NCBI GenBank assembly: GCA_002284915.1
Contig: CP015606.1
Location: forward strand, 558,001-622,000
Source: Actinobacteria bacterium IMCC26077
GTDB taxonomy: Bacteria > Actinomycetota > Actinomycetes > Nanopelagicales > Nanopelagicaceae
Length of the DNA stretch: 64,000 bases
Direction: 5' to 3'
Below, one piece after another: positions 50,892 to 61,488 of this stretch (position 1 is its first letter; every line of letters begins with the position of its first letter). The position numbers were made by a program, and so were the translations under genes. The notes under the pieces were generated by a model. That model worked only from the letters and a program-made list of their open reading frames with translations. It was not told the origin of the DNA and did not search any database.

Positions 50892-50906
50892 GTACTCTCT
50901 GAGTAC
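50892..50906 (+). promoter_or_regulatory. Palindrome and possible -10 before tsaE
   Basis: GTACTC-TCT-GAGTAC is a perfect inverted repeat ending one base before the tsaE start codon. It contains TACTCT (50893-50898), the same -10 sequence as the rpsL promoter, with a poor TTCAAG -35 candidate 18 bases upstream. A nearly leaderless tsaE transcript is possible. An operator or a short RNA hairpin are alternatives. Confidence 0.35.
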
Positions 50907-50907
50907 T

Positions 50908-51351
50908 ATGCGTCGCAGCCTCGATTGTGCCAGTGAAGTCGAAACGGCTCACATTGCCAGAGCGCTGGCGGCAAACCTTCGCGCGGGCGACCTACTCTTA
51001 CTTGAGGGGCCACTCGGCGCTGGTAAGACTTTCTTTACCCAAGCGTTGATTAAATCGCTGGGAGTTAGCGAACAGGTGACCTCACCTACCTTTGTGATTG
51101 TGAAGAGCTATCAAGGAGCGCTCCCGATTCACCACATAGATGCTTATCGGCTGCTAGATGCTCCAGATCCGCGCCAAGCATTCGACGAGCTCGATATTGA
51201 TGTTGAAGGTTCTGTAACGATTGTGGAATGGGGTAAGAACTTCGATCTCACCGGGAGTGCGTTGCATATCGAAATTGAAATCGGGCCTGGGCAATCTCGA
51301 ACGCTCACGCTAGAAGGTCCTGATGCTCGCTGGGGTGATCTGCAGGTATGA
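50908..51351 (+). CDS. tsaE: tRNA threonylcarbamoyladenosine biosynthesis ATPase TsaE
   Basis: TsaE is the ATPase that resets the TsaB-TsaD complex during t6A37 modification of ANN-decoding tRNAs. The 147-residue protein has the P-loop GPLGAGKTFFTQ near residue 34, SPTFVIVKSYQG and the HIDAYRL motif. ATG 50908 is the first plausible start after the palindrome. It overlaps the tsaB-rimI gene by four bases, and the whole set tsaE-tsaB/rimI-tsaD is consecutively overlapping. Confidence 0.95.
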   Translation: MRRSLDCASEVETAHIARALAANLRAGDLLLLEGPLGAGKTFFTQALIKSLGVSEQVTSPTFVIVKSYQGALPIHHIDAYRLLDAPDPRQAFDELDIDVEGSVTIVEWGKNFDLTGSALHIEIEIGPGQSRTLTLEGPDARWGDLQV

Positions 51352-52370
51352 AACGCGCGCTCACGATTGATACTTCAACCTCGAAGACAACAGTAGGAGT
51401 TGTCGAAAATGGCGTAGTCATCTGGACGGATTCCGTTGAAGGTGCCACATCACATGGCGGTGCGCTGGGCGCGCTCATCGAACGCGCTCAAGGTCTAGAT
51501 GTTGTCGATCATGTCATTGTTGGTATGGGGCCAGGCCCGTTCACCGGGCTGCGAGTGGGCATCATCTTTGCCCAAGGTTTCGCTAAAGCGCGAAATCTGC
51601 CATGCATTGGAGTGGTCTCACTTGATGCGATTGCCCAATCAGTCGAGCTACACAGCGAGAACGTCATCTCTATCGACGCGCGGAGAAAAGAGCGGTACTG
51701 GGCGCGATACGAAGCTACCGGCGAGCGAATCTCTGAGATAGCGGTATCAAAAATTGACGAGGTACCTTCAGGAATTTCTGACCAACATCCAACGCCACTA
51801 GGTCTAGCAAAAGCTGCGAATAATCCGCGCTCGATTAGGCAAACTCCGATCTATTTGCGGAAACCAGATGCTGCGCTCGCCCCCTTATCTGGAGTTACCC
51901 TTCGAGAGCTACGTTTCTTTGACTTGGGTGAGATTCTTGGCATCGAACGCGAGTTGTTTCCAGATCCTTGGTCGCTAGCACAATTCAAAGAAGAGTTAAG
52001 TTTCTCGCCTCGCTCCAGATATTACGTAGTAGCCGAAGATCGAAGCGGTGCAGTCCCACGTATTCTTGGATATGCCGGAATTGCTTTTACTGGTCATGGC
52101 GAACCAGTTGATATTCACACTCTCGGGGTTACCAAAGAGCATCAAGGTCGTGGATTAGGTCAGAGGCTTCTCGACCATCTCATCGACAAGGCGAAGGAGC
52201 TTCATGGTTCGAGCATCTTGCTTGAGGTGCGCGATGGAAATGAGCCTGCGCGAGCTCTCTATGCAAAGAATGGTTTTACTGAAATCTCCCGAAGAGTCGG
52301 TTATTACGCGCGTTTTGGCGATGCGCTTGTCATGGAGAAACCTTTGGAATATTCCGGAGGTGATCGATGA
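51348..52370 (+). CDS. tsaB-rimI: TsaB-RimI fusion protein
   Basis: One uninterrupted frame of 340 residues contains two proteins usually coded by adjacent genes. Residues 1-178 are Tsa[15 protein letters not shown], the [13 protein letters not shown] motif near 59, and YLRKPDA at 169-175, where TsaB normally ends. Residues 183-340 are a GNAT acetyltransferase like Rim[25 protein letters not shown] and the acetyl-CoA loop HQGRGLG (265-271). TsaB partners TsaD in t6A synthesis; RimI acetylates the N-terminus of S18. The stop overlaps tsaD. The ORF contains no stop or frame break at the junction. Confidence 0.94.
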   Translation: MKRALTIDTSTSKTTVGVVENGVVIWTDSVEGATSHGGALGALIERAQGLDVVDHVIVGMGPGPFTGLRVGIIFAQGFAKARNLPCIGVVSLDAIAQSVELHSENVISIDARRKERYWARYEATGERISEIAVSKIDEVPSGISDQHPTPLGLAKAANNPRSIRQTPIYLRKPDAALAPLSGVTLRELRFFDLGEILGIERELFPDPWSLAQFKEELSFSPRSRYYVVAEDRSGAVPRILGYAGIAFTGHGEPVDIHTLGVTKEHQGRGLGQRLLDHLIDKAKELHGSSILLEVRDGNEPARALYAKNGFTEISRRVGYYARFGDALVMEKPLEYSGGDR

Positions 52371-53404
52371 GCGCGAGCGAGCCTCTGATTCTGGGTATTG
52401 AAACCTCCTGTGATGAAACTGGTATTGGTATCGTCCGCGGCCGAACACTTCTGGCTAATGAGATTGCATCGAGCGTTAATGAGCATGCCCGTTATGGCGG
52501 CGTAGTCCCTGAAGTGGCAGCGCGTGCACATCTTGAGGCGTTCTATCCGACGCTAGATCGCGCACTGAATACCGCGAAAGTAAAGCTCTCAGACTTGGAT
52601 GCAATCGCCGTCACTCGCGGCCCCGGATTGGCAGGACCCTTATTAGTTGGAACTGGCGCAGCTACGGGACTTGCTTCTGGCTTGAATATTCCGATCTATG
52701 GCGTCAATCATCTTGCGGCGCACATCGCGGTTGATGCGCTGGAACGAGAACCAGTGCCGACAATCGCGCTCTTGGTTAGTGGCGGCCATTCATCAATCCT
52801 TGAGGTGCGCGATATCAATAGCGACATCAGACAGTTGGGGGCGACCTTCGATGATGCGGCAGGTGAAGCATTCGACAAGATCGCACGGATATTAGGTTTA
52901 CCTTTCCCTGGTGGTCCACATTTAGATCGCCTCGCACGTGATGGCGATGGCGCTGCGATTGAATTCCCGCGCGGGATGACGCTCTTTGCCGATGAGAGCG
53001 AACGGAGCGAGAAGGAGTTCTCATTCTCTTTCTCTGGGCTAAAGAGCGCTGTTGCGCGATGGATTGAGAAACATCCACAACTCTCCGAACGAGAGCGAGC
53101 AAACGTCGCCGCTTCCTTCCAAGAGGCGGTAGTAGATGTTTTGACGATGAAGGCGCTCGCCGCGTGCGAGCGAGTAGGTATCGATCGGTTACTCATTGCT
53201 GGGGGAGTGGCGGCGAACTCGCGCCTTCGAGAAGTGGCGAGCGAACGCGCGGAGCGAGTGGGGATCGAGCTAGCCATCCCCAACCCAGCCCTATGCACCG
53301 ATAACGGCGCGATGGTCGCAGCGCTCGGATCGCTCGCGGTGGCAGCAGGGGTGGCGCCTAGCTCTCTGGCCCTGGATGTCGAGCCCGGGCTACCAGTGGC
53401 CTAG
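52367..53404 (+). CDS. tsaD: tRNA N6-adenosine threonylcarbamoyltransferase TsaD
   Basis: TsaD transfers the threonylcarbamoyl group to A37. The 345-residue enzyme has [14 protein letters not shown] at the start, the iron-binding His115 and His119 in [19 protein letters not shown], the substrate-pocket [23 protein letters not shown] and the C-terminal [10 protein letters not shown] with the last metal Asp. ATG 52367 overlaps the fusion gene by four bases. The stop is 12 bases before the groES promoter -35 box. Confidence 0.97.
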   Translation: MSASEPLILGIETSCDETGIGIVRGRTLLANEIASSVNEHARYGGVVPEVAARAHLEAFYPTLDRALNTAKVKLSDLDAIAVTRGPGLAGPLLVGTGAATGLASGLNIPIYGVNHLAAHIAVDALEREPVPTIALLVSGGHSSILEVRDINSDIRQLGATFDDAAGEAFDKIARILGLPFPGGPHLDRLARDGDGAAIEFPRGMTLFADESERSEKEFSFSFSGLKSAVARWIEKHPQLSERERANVAASFQEAVVDVLTMKALAACERVGIDRLLIAGGVAANSRLREVASERAERVGIELAIPNPALCTDNGAMVAALGSLAVAAGVAPSSLALDVEPGLPVA

Positions 53405-53416
53405 CGCCCCTTCAAA

Positions 53417-53445
53417 TTGACCGCCTGGGAGCCAGGTTCTACCCT
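53417..53445 (+). promoter_or_regulatory. groES-groEL promoter
   Basis: TTGACC (53417-53422), 17 bases and TACCCT (53440-53445). The spacer contains CCTGG-GAG-CCAGG (53424-53436). The expected start near 53452 falls at the left edge of the CIRCE-like operator, the standard geometry for HrcA repression. The leader is about 110 bases. Confidence 0.72.
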
Positions 53446-53450
53446 TTGGG

Positions 53451-53489
53451 TTAGCACTCTCGCCTGGACACTGCTAACGCTTAGCACCC
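53451..53489 (+). promoter_or_regulatory. CIRCE-like HrcA operator with an extra half-site
   Basis: TTAGCACTC (53451-53459), nine bases, CACTGCTAA (53469-53477). The CIRCE consensus is TTAGCACTC-N9-GAGTGCTAA, so the left half is exact and the right half has two mismatches at its inner end. Three bases later TTAGCACCC (53481-53489) is an additional left half-site with one mismatch. HrcA control of groESL is established in actinobacteria. hrcA itself is not in the window. Confidence 0.82.
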
Positions 53490-53564
53490 CCACGGTGGCA
53501 GGGTGGCAGGGTAGGCAAAGAGTTGCCACGAATATTCGAAGAGATATTGGGAAGGAACCTCGTT

Positions 53565-53861
53565 ATGTCAGCATCAGTAGGAATCAAGCCGCTCGAAGAT
53601 CGCATCGTCGTTAAGCCAAGCGATGCCGAGCAGACAACCGCATCTGGCCTTGTCATTCCAGATACCGCCAAAGAGAAGCCACAAGAGGGCGAAGTTGTCG
53701 CTGTGGGTCCAGGACGATTCGATGATGGCGTTCGCGTGCCGATGGATGTCAAAGTTGGCGACCGCGTGATGTACAGCAAGTACGGCGGAACTGAAGTCAA
53801 GCTCAAGGGAACCGAGTACCTCGTGCTCTCTGCTCGCGACATCCTCGCAATCATCGAATAA
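53565..53861 (+). CDS. groES: Co-chaperonin GroES
   Basis: GroES caps the GroEL chamber. The 98-residue protein starts [17 protein letters not shown], has the mobile loop [11 protein letters not shown]-type [20 protein letters not shown] and ends [15 protein letters not shown] 53565 has AAGGAACC upstream; an in-frame start at 53523 would fuse unrelated residues. groEL follows after 43 bases, with no terminator between them. Confidence 0.97.
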   Translation: MSASVGIKPLEDRIVVKPSDAEQTTASGLVIPDTAKEKPQEGEVVAVGPGRFDDGVRVPMDVKVGDRVMYSKYGGTEVKLKGTEYLVLSARDILAIIE

Positions 53862-53901
53862 CACAAAGAATCATTCAGTCGACCTAGTTAAGGATTAATA
53901 A

Positions 53902-55539
<1,638 letters not shown>

Positions 55540-55550
55540 TCTCAATAAGT

Positions 55551-55592
55551 AAAAAAGAGGGCCAGTTGCTTTAAGCAACTAGCCCTCTTTTT
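55551..55592. terminator. Bidirectional intrinsic terminator between groEL and whiB
   Basis: AAAAA-GAGGGC (55552-55562) pairs with GCCCTC-TTTTT (55582-55592) and AGTTGCT with AGCAACT around TTA, with one C-A mismatch. T-runs are on both strands, so it can end groEL transcripts on the plus strand and whiB transcripts on the minus strand, 32 bases after the whiB stop. Confidence 0.92.
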
Positions 55593-55624
55593 CGTTGAGG
55601 GGGTAGTACAGAAGCTTCGTTACA

Positions 55625-55915
55625 TCACATCGCAAGTCGATTGGAGCGCGAGATGAGCTCAGCGCGCTCATCTTCGGAGAGGCCACCCCAGATGCCATAT
55701 GGCTCTTGGACGGCGAGCGCATGCTCACGGCATTGCGCGAGTACTGGGCAGGAGGCACAGATTGCCTTCGCTTCGACGATCCGCTTTCGGCGGCTCGGTC
55801 CACGCTCGCCCTCAGGATGAAAGAACATCTCTGCGGGGTAGTTTCGGCAGGCACCTTCGAATTGCCACTCCCAATTGCTGGCAGTTGGCATCGGTAGCCT
55901 TGATATCTCAGCCAT
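55625..55915 (-). CDS. whiB: WhiB-family iron-sulfur transcriptional regulator
   Basis: WhiB proteins are found only in actinobacteria and their phages; they bind a [4Fe-4S] cluster and the sigma factor. The 96-residue protein has four cluster cysteines, Cys23, Cys53, Cys56 and Cys62, then the GIWGG turn and a basic end. ATG 55915 with AAGGTGAG upstream is preferred over GTG 55921, which is too close to that sequence. The location beside groEL and near guaB matches that of whiB3 in mycobacteria, but sequence alone does not prove it is WhiB3. It is divergent from a MerR/B12 gene. Confidence 0.93.
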   Translation of the reverse strand: MAEISRLPMPTASNWEWQFEGACRNYPAEMFFHPEGERGPSRRKRIVEAKAICASCPVLAQCREHALAVQEPYGIWGGLSEDERAELISRSNRLAM

Positions 55916-55942
55916 TTCCACTCACCTTTTCCTTTGCTTTCG

Positions 55943-55953
55943 GGTAGGCTACC
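55943..55953. promoter_or_regulatory. Palindrome in the whiB-merR divergent region
   Basis: GGTAG-G-CTACC lies 28 bases upstream of the whiB start and 69 bases upstream of the MerR-type gene. Its size and position fit a regulator operator, for either neighbour. TAGGCT within it may also be a -10 box for plus-strand transcription. The rest of the 106-base region has no obvious features. Confidence 0.4.
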
Positions 55954-56021
55954 AATCGCGCCATAAGTTGTTCAAGTACCTAGAGCGGTTCGGGAGTGAA
56001 TTCTTCCTGAGAGGGGGATGG

Positions 56022-56903
56022 GTGGAGGCTCAACGCGGGGTGACTGTCGCGGAGGTGGCCCACCGCCTCGGCGTAGCGCCAGCGACCCTCCGGACCTGGG
56101 ATCGCCGCTATGGCCTTGGCCCCACAACACATGAGGCGGGCGCACACCGTCGTTATAGCGACGAGGATCTTGCTCGGCTAGCCACGATGCGGCGCCTAGT
56201 TGTCTCCGGAGTCCCGCCCCAGCAAGCAGCCCAGTTGGCTAAGAGCGCTCCTGTCTCGATTGATGAGCCGCTCCCGCTACCCAAGTTCCAAGATCGCGAA
56301 GATGTCGTCGTAGCAATCGTCCGCGCACTCGATGGAATTGATAGCGGTTTTGTAGAAGCGCTCATTCGCCGTGAAATCCTCTCAGCCGGAATTATCAAGA
56401 CGTGGAATGAGATTTTGGTACCAGCCTTGGTGCTCGTTGGTAAACGGTGGGAAGAGAGCGGTTCTGGCATTGAGGTAGAGCACCTCTTTTCAGAAATCGT
56501 CAAACGAATCATGCGCGAGTGCGCCAATGAGATTGAATCACCGCGAAATCCCAAGCCAGTACTACTTGCAAGTATCGGCGAGGAGCACCATTGCTTAGCA
56601 ATTCACGCGCTCGCAGCTGCGCTCGCGGAAGAGAACATCGCTACTCACTTTCTTGGCGCTCGAACGCCCGTATCGGCGCTCTCCGAAATGGTGCGCAAAA
56701 CCCATCCACCCGTTGTCTTTCTCTGGGCCCAGTTGGCAAAGAATGCCGATTACTCTGCGATGAGCGCGCTGCCTGCGCTCCGCCCGGCGCCGCGTCTGAT
56801 TCTCGGTGGACCAGGGTGGGAGCCATCTCAAGTAACGGGGGCGAGCCTGGTTGAGACGCTCTTCGAGGCATGCGAATTGGTCGGCTCGACGATCGGAAAG
56901 TAA
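56022..56903 (+). CDS. MerR-family regulator with B12-binding domain (CarH-like)
   Basis: Residues 5-75 are a MerR helix-turn-helix (VTVAEVAHRLGVAPATLRTWDRRYGL and RRYSDEDLARL). The rest matches the four-helix plus Rossmann-like cobalamin-binding module: W143-X9-E153-H154 corresponds to the Trp, Glu and His around the upper face of adenosylcobalamin in CarH, and G186-E-E-H189 matches the loop with the lower-ligand His, although the following Gly is Leu here. CarH-type proteins repress carotenoid genes in the dark and release DNA in light. GTG 56022 has GAGGGGGA upstream; the 49 extra residues of the longer frame are not MerR-like. Light sensing is inference. Confidence 0.85.
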   Translation: MEAQRGVTVAEVAHRLGVAPATLRTWDRRYGLGPTTHEAGAHRRYSDEDLARLATMRRLVVSGVPPQQAAQLAKSAPVSIDEPLPLPKFQDREDVVVAIVRALDGIDSGFVEALIRREILSAGIIKTWNEILVPALVLVGKRWEESGSGIEVEHLFSEIVKRIMRECANEIESPRNPKPVLLASIGEEHHCLAIHALAAALAEENIATHFLGARTPVSALSEMVRKTHPPVVFLWAQLAKNADYSAMSALPALRPAPRLILGGPGWEPSQVTGASLVETLFEACELVGSTIGK

Positions 56904-58067
<1,164 letters not shown>

Positions 58068-58069
58068 AT

Positions 58070-59188
58070 GTGAGCGAGATTGAGATTGCCCTAGGCAAAC
58101 GAGCCCGCCAGACATACTCTTTTGATGACATTGCAATTGTGCCAAGTCGCCGCACGCGTAACCCTGAAGATGTCTCTACCTCGTGGCAGATCGATGCGTA
58201 TAAGTGCGAGATTCCGATGTTGGCGGCGCCGATGGACTCCGTGGTCTCGCCAGAAACTGCGATTGAGATTGGTAAGCAAGGTGGCATCGGTGTTCTCAAT
58301 CTCGAGGGGCTGTGGACTCGTTATGAGAATCCACGTATTCCATTAGGCGAGATCGCATCCATCCCAGATCACCAGGTGACTAGGCGGATGCAAGAGCTTT
58401 ATGCCGCTCCGATTCGACCAGAGTTGATCAAGGAGCGGATTGCTGAGGTGCGGGCGGGGGGAGTCACGGTTGCCGCGGCCCTATCTCCGAAGCGAGCAGC
58501 AGAATTCCATAAAGTTGTTGTTGATTCGGGCGTGGATATTTTCGTAATTCGCGGGACGACTGTCAGTGCGGAACATGTTTCGCCGAAAGATAATGACAAT
58601 GCGCTTAATTTGAAGAAGTTCATCTACGAGTTAGATGTGCCAGTGATAGTTGGTGGCGTTGCTACTGCTAATGCTGCGATTCACTTGATGCGCGCGGGCG
58701 CCGCTGGAATCTTGGTTGGTTTTGGTGGGGGCGCTGCACACACCACGCGTCAGGTGTTGGGCGTTGCGGTTCCAATGGCTACTGCAGTTGCTGAAGTCGC
58801 TGCTGCGCGTCGTGAGTATCTCGATGAATCTGGTGGTCGTTATGTCCACGTCATTGCTGATGGCTCCGTTGGTCGAAGTGGTGATATCGCAAAGGCGATT
58901 GCATGTGGTGCTGATGCGGTGATGATGGGTTCGCCTCTGGCGCGCGCAGTGGAATCGCCAGGTAAAGGTTGGCACTGGGGCGTTGAGGCGGTACACCCAG
59001 AGCTCCCTCGCGGACAGCGCGTTCATGTGGGCACAGTTGGCACGCTCGCTGAGATCCTGCATGGTCCATCGCACAATGCCGACGGAACGATGAATCTTTT
59101 CGGTGCGCTCCGCCGCGCGATGGCGACGACGGGGTATTCCGATGTGAAGGAATTCCAGCGAGTAGAGGTGGTTATCCATCGCCCGTGA
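58070..59188 (+). CDS. guaB3: GuaB3-type IMP dehydrogenase-related protein
   Basis: This 372-residue relative of IMPDH belongs to the actinobacterial GuaB3 group: [28 protein letters not shown] near the start, [25 protein letters not shown], and the C-terminal [26 protein letters not shown]. It has no CBS insertion. Its GTRQVLGV-like region ([13 protein letters not shown]) lacks the Ser-Ile-Cys-Thr catalytic loop of true IMPDH, so it is unlikely to be an IMPDH; the group's activity is uncertain. GTG 58070 has GAGG at better spacing than GTG 58064. guaA follows after one base. Confidence 0.88.
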   Translation: MSEIEIALGKRARQTYSFDDIAIVPSRRTRNPEDVSTSWQIDAYKCEIPMLAAPMDSVVSPETAIEIGKQGGIGVLNLEGLWTRYENPRIPLGEIASIPDHQVTRRMQELYAAPIRPELIKERIAEVRAGGVTVAAALSPKRAAEFHKVVVDSGVDIFVIRGTTVSAEHVSPKDNDNALNLKKFIYELDVPVIVGGVATANAAIHLMRAGAAGILVGFGGGAAHTTRQVLGVAVPMATAVAEVAAARREYLDESGGRYVHVIADGSVGRSGDIAKAIACGADAVMMGSPLARAVESPGKGWHWGVEAVHPELPRGQRVHVGTVGTLAEILHGPSHNADGTMNLFGALRRAMATTGYSDVKEFQRVEVVIHRP

Positions 59189-59189
59189 T

Positions 59190-60722
59190 TTGGTGCTCGT
59201 CGTAGATTTCGGCGCGCAGTATGCACAACTCATCGCACGGCGAGTGCGTGAGGCGAATATCTATAGCGAGATTGTTCCGCACACCATGGATGTGCACGAG
59301 ATTCTTGCGAAGAAACCCAAGGCGCTCATCCTTTCGGGTGGACCATCGAGCGTGTATGAATCTGGAGCTCCGAAGTTGGATGCTCAACTTCTTCAATCAG
59401 GCGTTCCAGTATTTGGGATTTGTTACGGCTTTCAAGTGATGGCCGCCACCCTTGGTGGCGAGGTGGGCAAGACCGGTGCACGCGAGTATGGACGCACCGA
59501 ATTCACCGTGCAGAACACCTCGCGATTATTTACTGGACTTCCAAAGGCGCAGCAGGTCTGGATGTCTCATGGCGATAGCGTGCTGCGCGCCCCCGAAGAT
59601 TTCACTGTTACGGGCTCAACTTCACAAACTCCAGTAGCCTCCTTCGAATCTGCTGATGGGAAATTAGCCGGCGTTCAATATCACCCAGAAGTTGTGCACT
59701 CGACGTATGGACAAGAGGTGCTTAAGCGCTGGTTGGTTGATGTTGTTGGTTGCGAACCGACATGGACATCGTCGAACATTGCCGGAGAGCAGATCGAACG
59801 AATAACGGCGCAAATAGGGGGAGAGCGAGTTATTTGCGGTCTCTCCGGGGGCGTGGATTCAGCTGTTGCGGCCGCTATCGTGCAACGCGCGGTAGGTGCG
59901 CAGCTCACTTGTGTATTCATCGATCATGGACTCTTGCGACAAGGCGAGGCTGAGCAAGTCGAACGAGATTTCGTTGCCGCTACTGGGGTGACGCTGAAAG
60001 TTGTCGATGCAAAAGCGAAGTTTCTTACCGCGCTCAAAGGCGTGACAGATCCAGAAGAGAAGCGAAAGATCATTGGCCGCGAATTCATCCGTTCATTCGA
60101 AGCAGCTGCGCGCGAGATTGCTACTCAGGATGTGAAGTACTTGGTGCAGGGAACGCTCTACCCAGATGTTGTCGAATCTGGTGGTGGCACGGGGACCGCG
60201 AATATCAAGAGCCATCACAATGTTGGTGGTCTTCCTGATGATCTCCAATTCGAATTAGTCGAGCCGTTGCGAACGCTCTTCAAAGATGAAGTTCGTTCGC
60301 TTGGTTTGGAGTTAGGGCTTCCGGAAGAGATTGTTTGGCGCCAACCATTCCCCGGGCCAGGTTTGGCAATTCGGATTATCGGTGAAGTGACCCAAGAACG
60401 ACTAGATCTACTCCGTCACGCTGATGCGATAGCACGTGCGGAGTTGCATGATGCAGGTCTTGATCGCGAGATCTGGCAGTGCCCGGTCGTGCTCCTTGCT
60501 GATGTGCATAGCGTTGGCGTGCAAGGCGATGGCAGAACTTATGGACATCCAATCGTGCTTCGCCCAGTCTCGAGCGAAGATGCGATGACTGCTGATTGGT
60601 CGCGATTACCGAATGATGTCTTAGCGAAAATCTCCAATCGAATTACCAATGAAGTTCAAGGGGTAAATCGGGTCGTTTTGGACATTACCAGTAAACCTCC
60701 CGGAACAATCGAGTGGGAGTAA
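59190..60722 (+). CDS. guaA: GMP synthase (glutamine-hydrolysing)
   Basis: GuaA aminates XMP to GMP with glutamine and ATP. The 510-residue enzyme has the class I glutaminase domain ([24 protein letters not shown] with the nucleophilic Cys, QYHPEVVHS with His/Glu), the ATP-pyrophosphatase motif [12 protein letters not shown] and the dimerisation domain ending [10 protein letters not shown]. The start is TTG 59190 or GTG 59193; upstream in-frame options are absent. The three guanine genes are close-packed, so guaB, guaB3 and guaA are one unit. The stop is four bases from the convergent PIG-L gene. Confidence 0.97.
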   Translation: MVLVVDFGAQYAQLIARRVREANIYSEIVPHTMDVHEILAKKPKALILSGGPSSVYESGAPKLDAQLLQSGVPVFGICYGFQVMAATLGGEVGKTGAREYGRTEFTVQNTSRLFTGLPKAQQVWMSHGDSVLRAPEDFTVTGSTSQTPVASFESADGKLAGVQYHPEVVHSTYGQEVLKRWLVDVVGCEPTWTSSNIAGEQIERITAQIGGERVICGLSGGVDSAVAAAIVQRAVGAQLTCVFIDHGLLRQGEAEQVERDFVAATGVTLKVVDAKAKFLTALKGVTDPEEKRKIIGREFIRSFEAAAREIATQDVKYLVQGTLYPDVVESGGGTGTANIKSHHNVGGLPDDLQFELVEPLRTLFKDEVRSLGLELGLPEEIVWRQPFPGPGLAIRIIGEVTQERLDLLRHADAIARAELHDAGLDREIWQCPVVLLADVHSVGVQGDGRTYGHPIVLRPVSSEDAMTADWSRLPNDVLAKISNRITNEVQGVNRVVLDITSKPPGTIEWE

Positions 60723-60726
60723 ATAA

Positions 60727-61449
60727 CTAATTGGTATTAACTACGCGGAATGCTTCGGCAATCCGTCCGGCAGGTAAACCGCCAGCTTCAGCATTTCGTT
60801 CGCCCCATTCGCGAACCATCTTTTCTAGTTCAGAGTTGTGCGCTGTTTGGCTTACATGCGCATGGAGCGCAGCCATCTTCTTCGGGAATGTGTCGGTGAT
60901 ATCGACGTAATGGTTTGGCGTGATCATCGACGTCACCCAAACTTCCTTGACGCGCCATGGTTCAAGACCTTCATCAAGGAGATCCATGAAAGCGAAACGA
61001 TTACGTGAATCAGGATAGACGGCTTGAATTGCAGCCTCACCTGCAGCCATATGATCTGGATGGCTCGCGCCAAGTCGATCCAAATTACGCTCTGGACTTT
61101 GAATGATCATCCGATCTGGTTTGACTCGGCGAATCGCACGGACAATCTTCTTCCGCAATTCGATTGTTGGCTCTAACCAGCCATCGCGATAATTCAAGAA
61201 TTCGATATCTGTGACGCCGAGAATCTTTCCGGCATCTCGTTGTTCCTTCTGGCGAATCACCGGCATCTGATCGCGGGGGAGATCGGGATCTTCGCCACCT
61301 TGGTCACCGTTAGTCGCAATGCAGTAGGCGACCTCAATACCTTTTGCGGTCCACTGCGCAATCGTTCCACCCGCACCAAAGTCGACATCATCCGGGTGCG
61401 CCGTGACGACGAGGACCTTCGAAACTTCCGAGTCGGCAATCGGCTCCAT
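60727..61449 (-). CDS. PIG-L family deacetylase
   Basis: The 240-residue zinc enzyme has the metal motif A17-H-P-D-D21 near the N-terminus and a second ligand in SHPDHMAAGEA. PIG-L (LmbE) enzymes deacetylate N-acetylglucosaminyl compounds; in actinobacteria they include MshB and Mca of mycothiol metabolism. The length is short for Mca and the substrate cannot be fixed from motifs. ATG 61449 starts 39 bases from the divergent pcrA start, so the two share a compact promoter region. It ends against guaA with no terminator between. Confidence 0.87.
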   Translation of the reverse strand: MEPIADSEVSKVLVVTAHPDDVDFGAGGTIAQWTAKGIEVAYCIATNGDQGGEDPDLPRDQMPVIRQKEQRDAGKILGVTDIEFLNYRDGWLEPTIELRKKIVRAIRRVKPDRMIIQSPERNLDRLGASHPDHMAAGEAAIQAVYPDSRNRFAFMDLLDEGLEPWRVKEVWVTSMITPNHYVDITDTFPKKMAALHAHVSQTAHNSELEKMVREWGERNAEAGGLPAGRIAEAFRVVNTN

Positions 61450-61488
61450 GGCGCTCCTTATCAGTGGGTCAGGTTAGGCTCGTACATT
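61450..61488. promoter_or_regulatory. Compact divergent region, PIG-L gene and pcrA
   Basis: Only 39 bases separate the two start codons. TAGGCT (61474-61479) ends nine bases before the pcrA ATG and could be a -10 box giving a nearly leaderless transcript. No clear -35 box is seen, and no operator is evident. Confidence 0.35.

Noticed and set aside
42553-50907. Genomic island or prophage at the liv insertion
   Set aside because: No integrase, transposase, tRNA, attachment repeat or compositional change is visible; it looks like ordinary gene rearrangement.
55875-56021. 49-codon extension of the MerR/B12 gene
   Set aside because: It overlaps the whiB start and intergenic region, is not MerR-like, and GTG 56022 has a good ribosome-binding sequence.
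61240-61488. 83-codon N-terminal extension of pcrA
   Set aside because: It lies opposite the PIG-L gene and precedes the family start [20 protein letters not shown] before 61489 also favours the shorter form.
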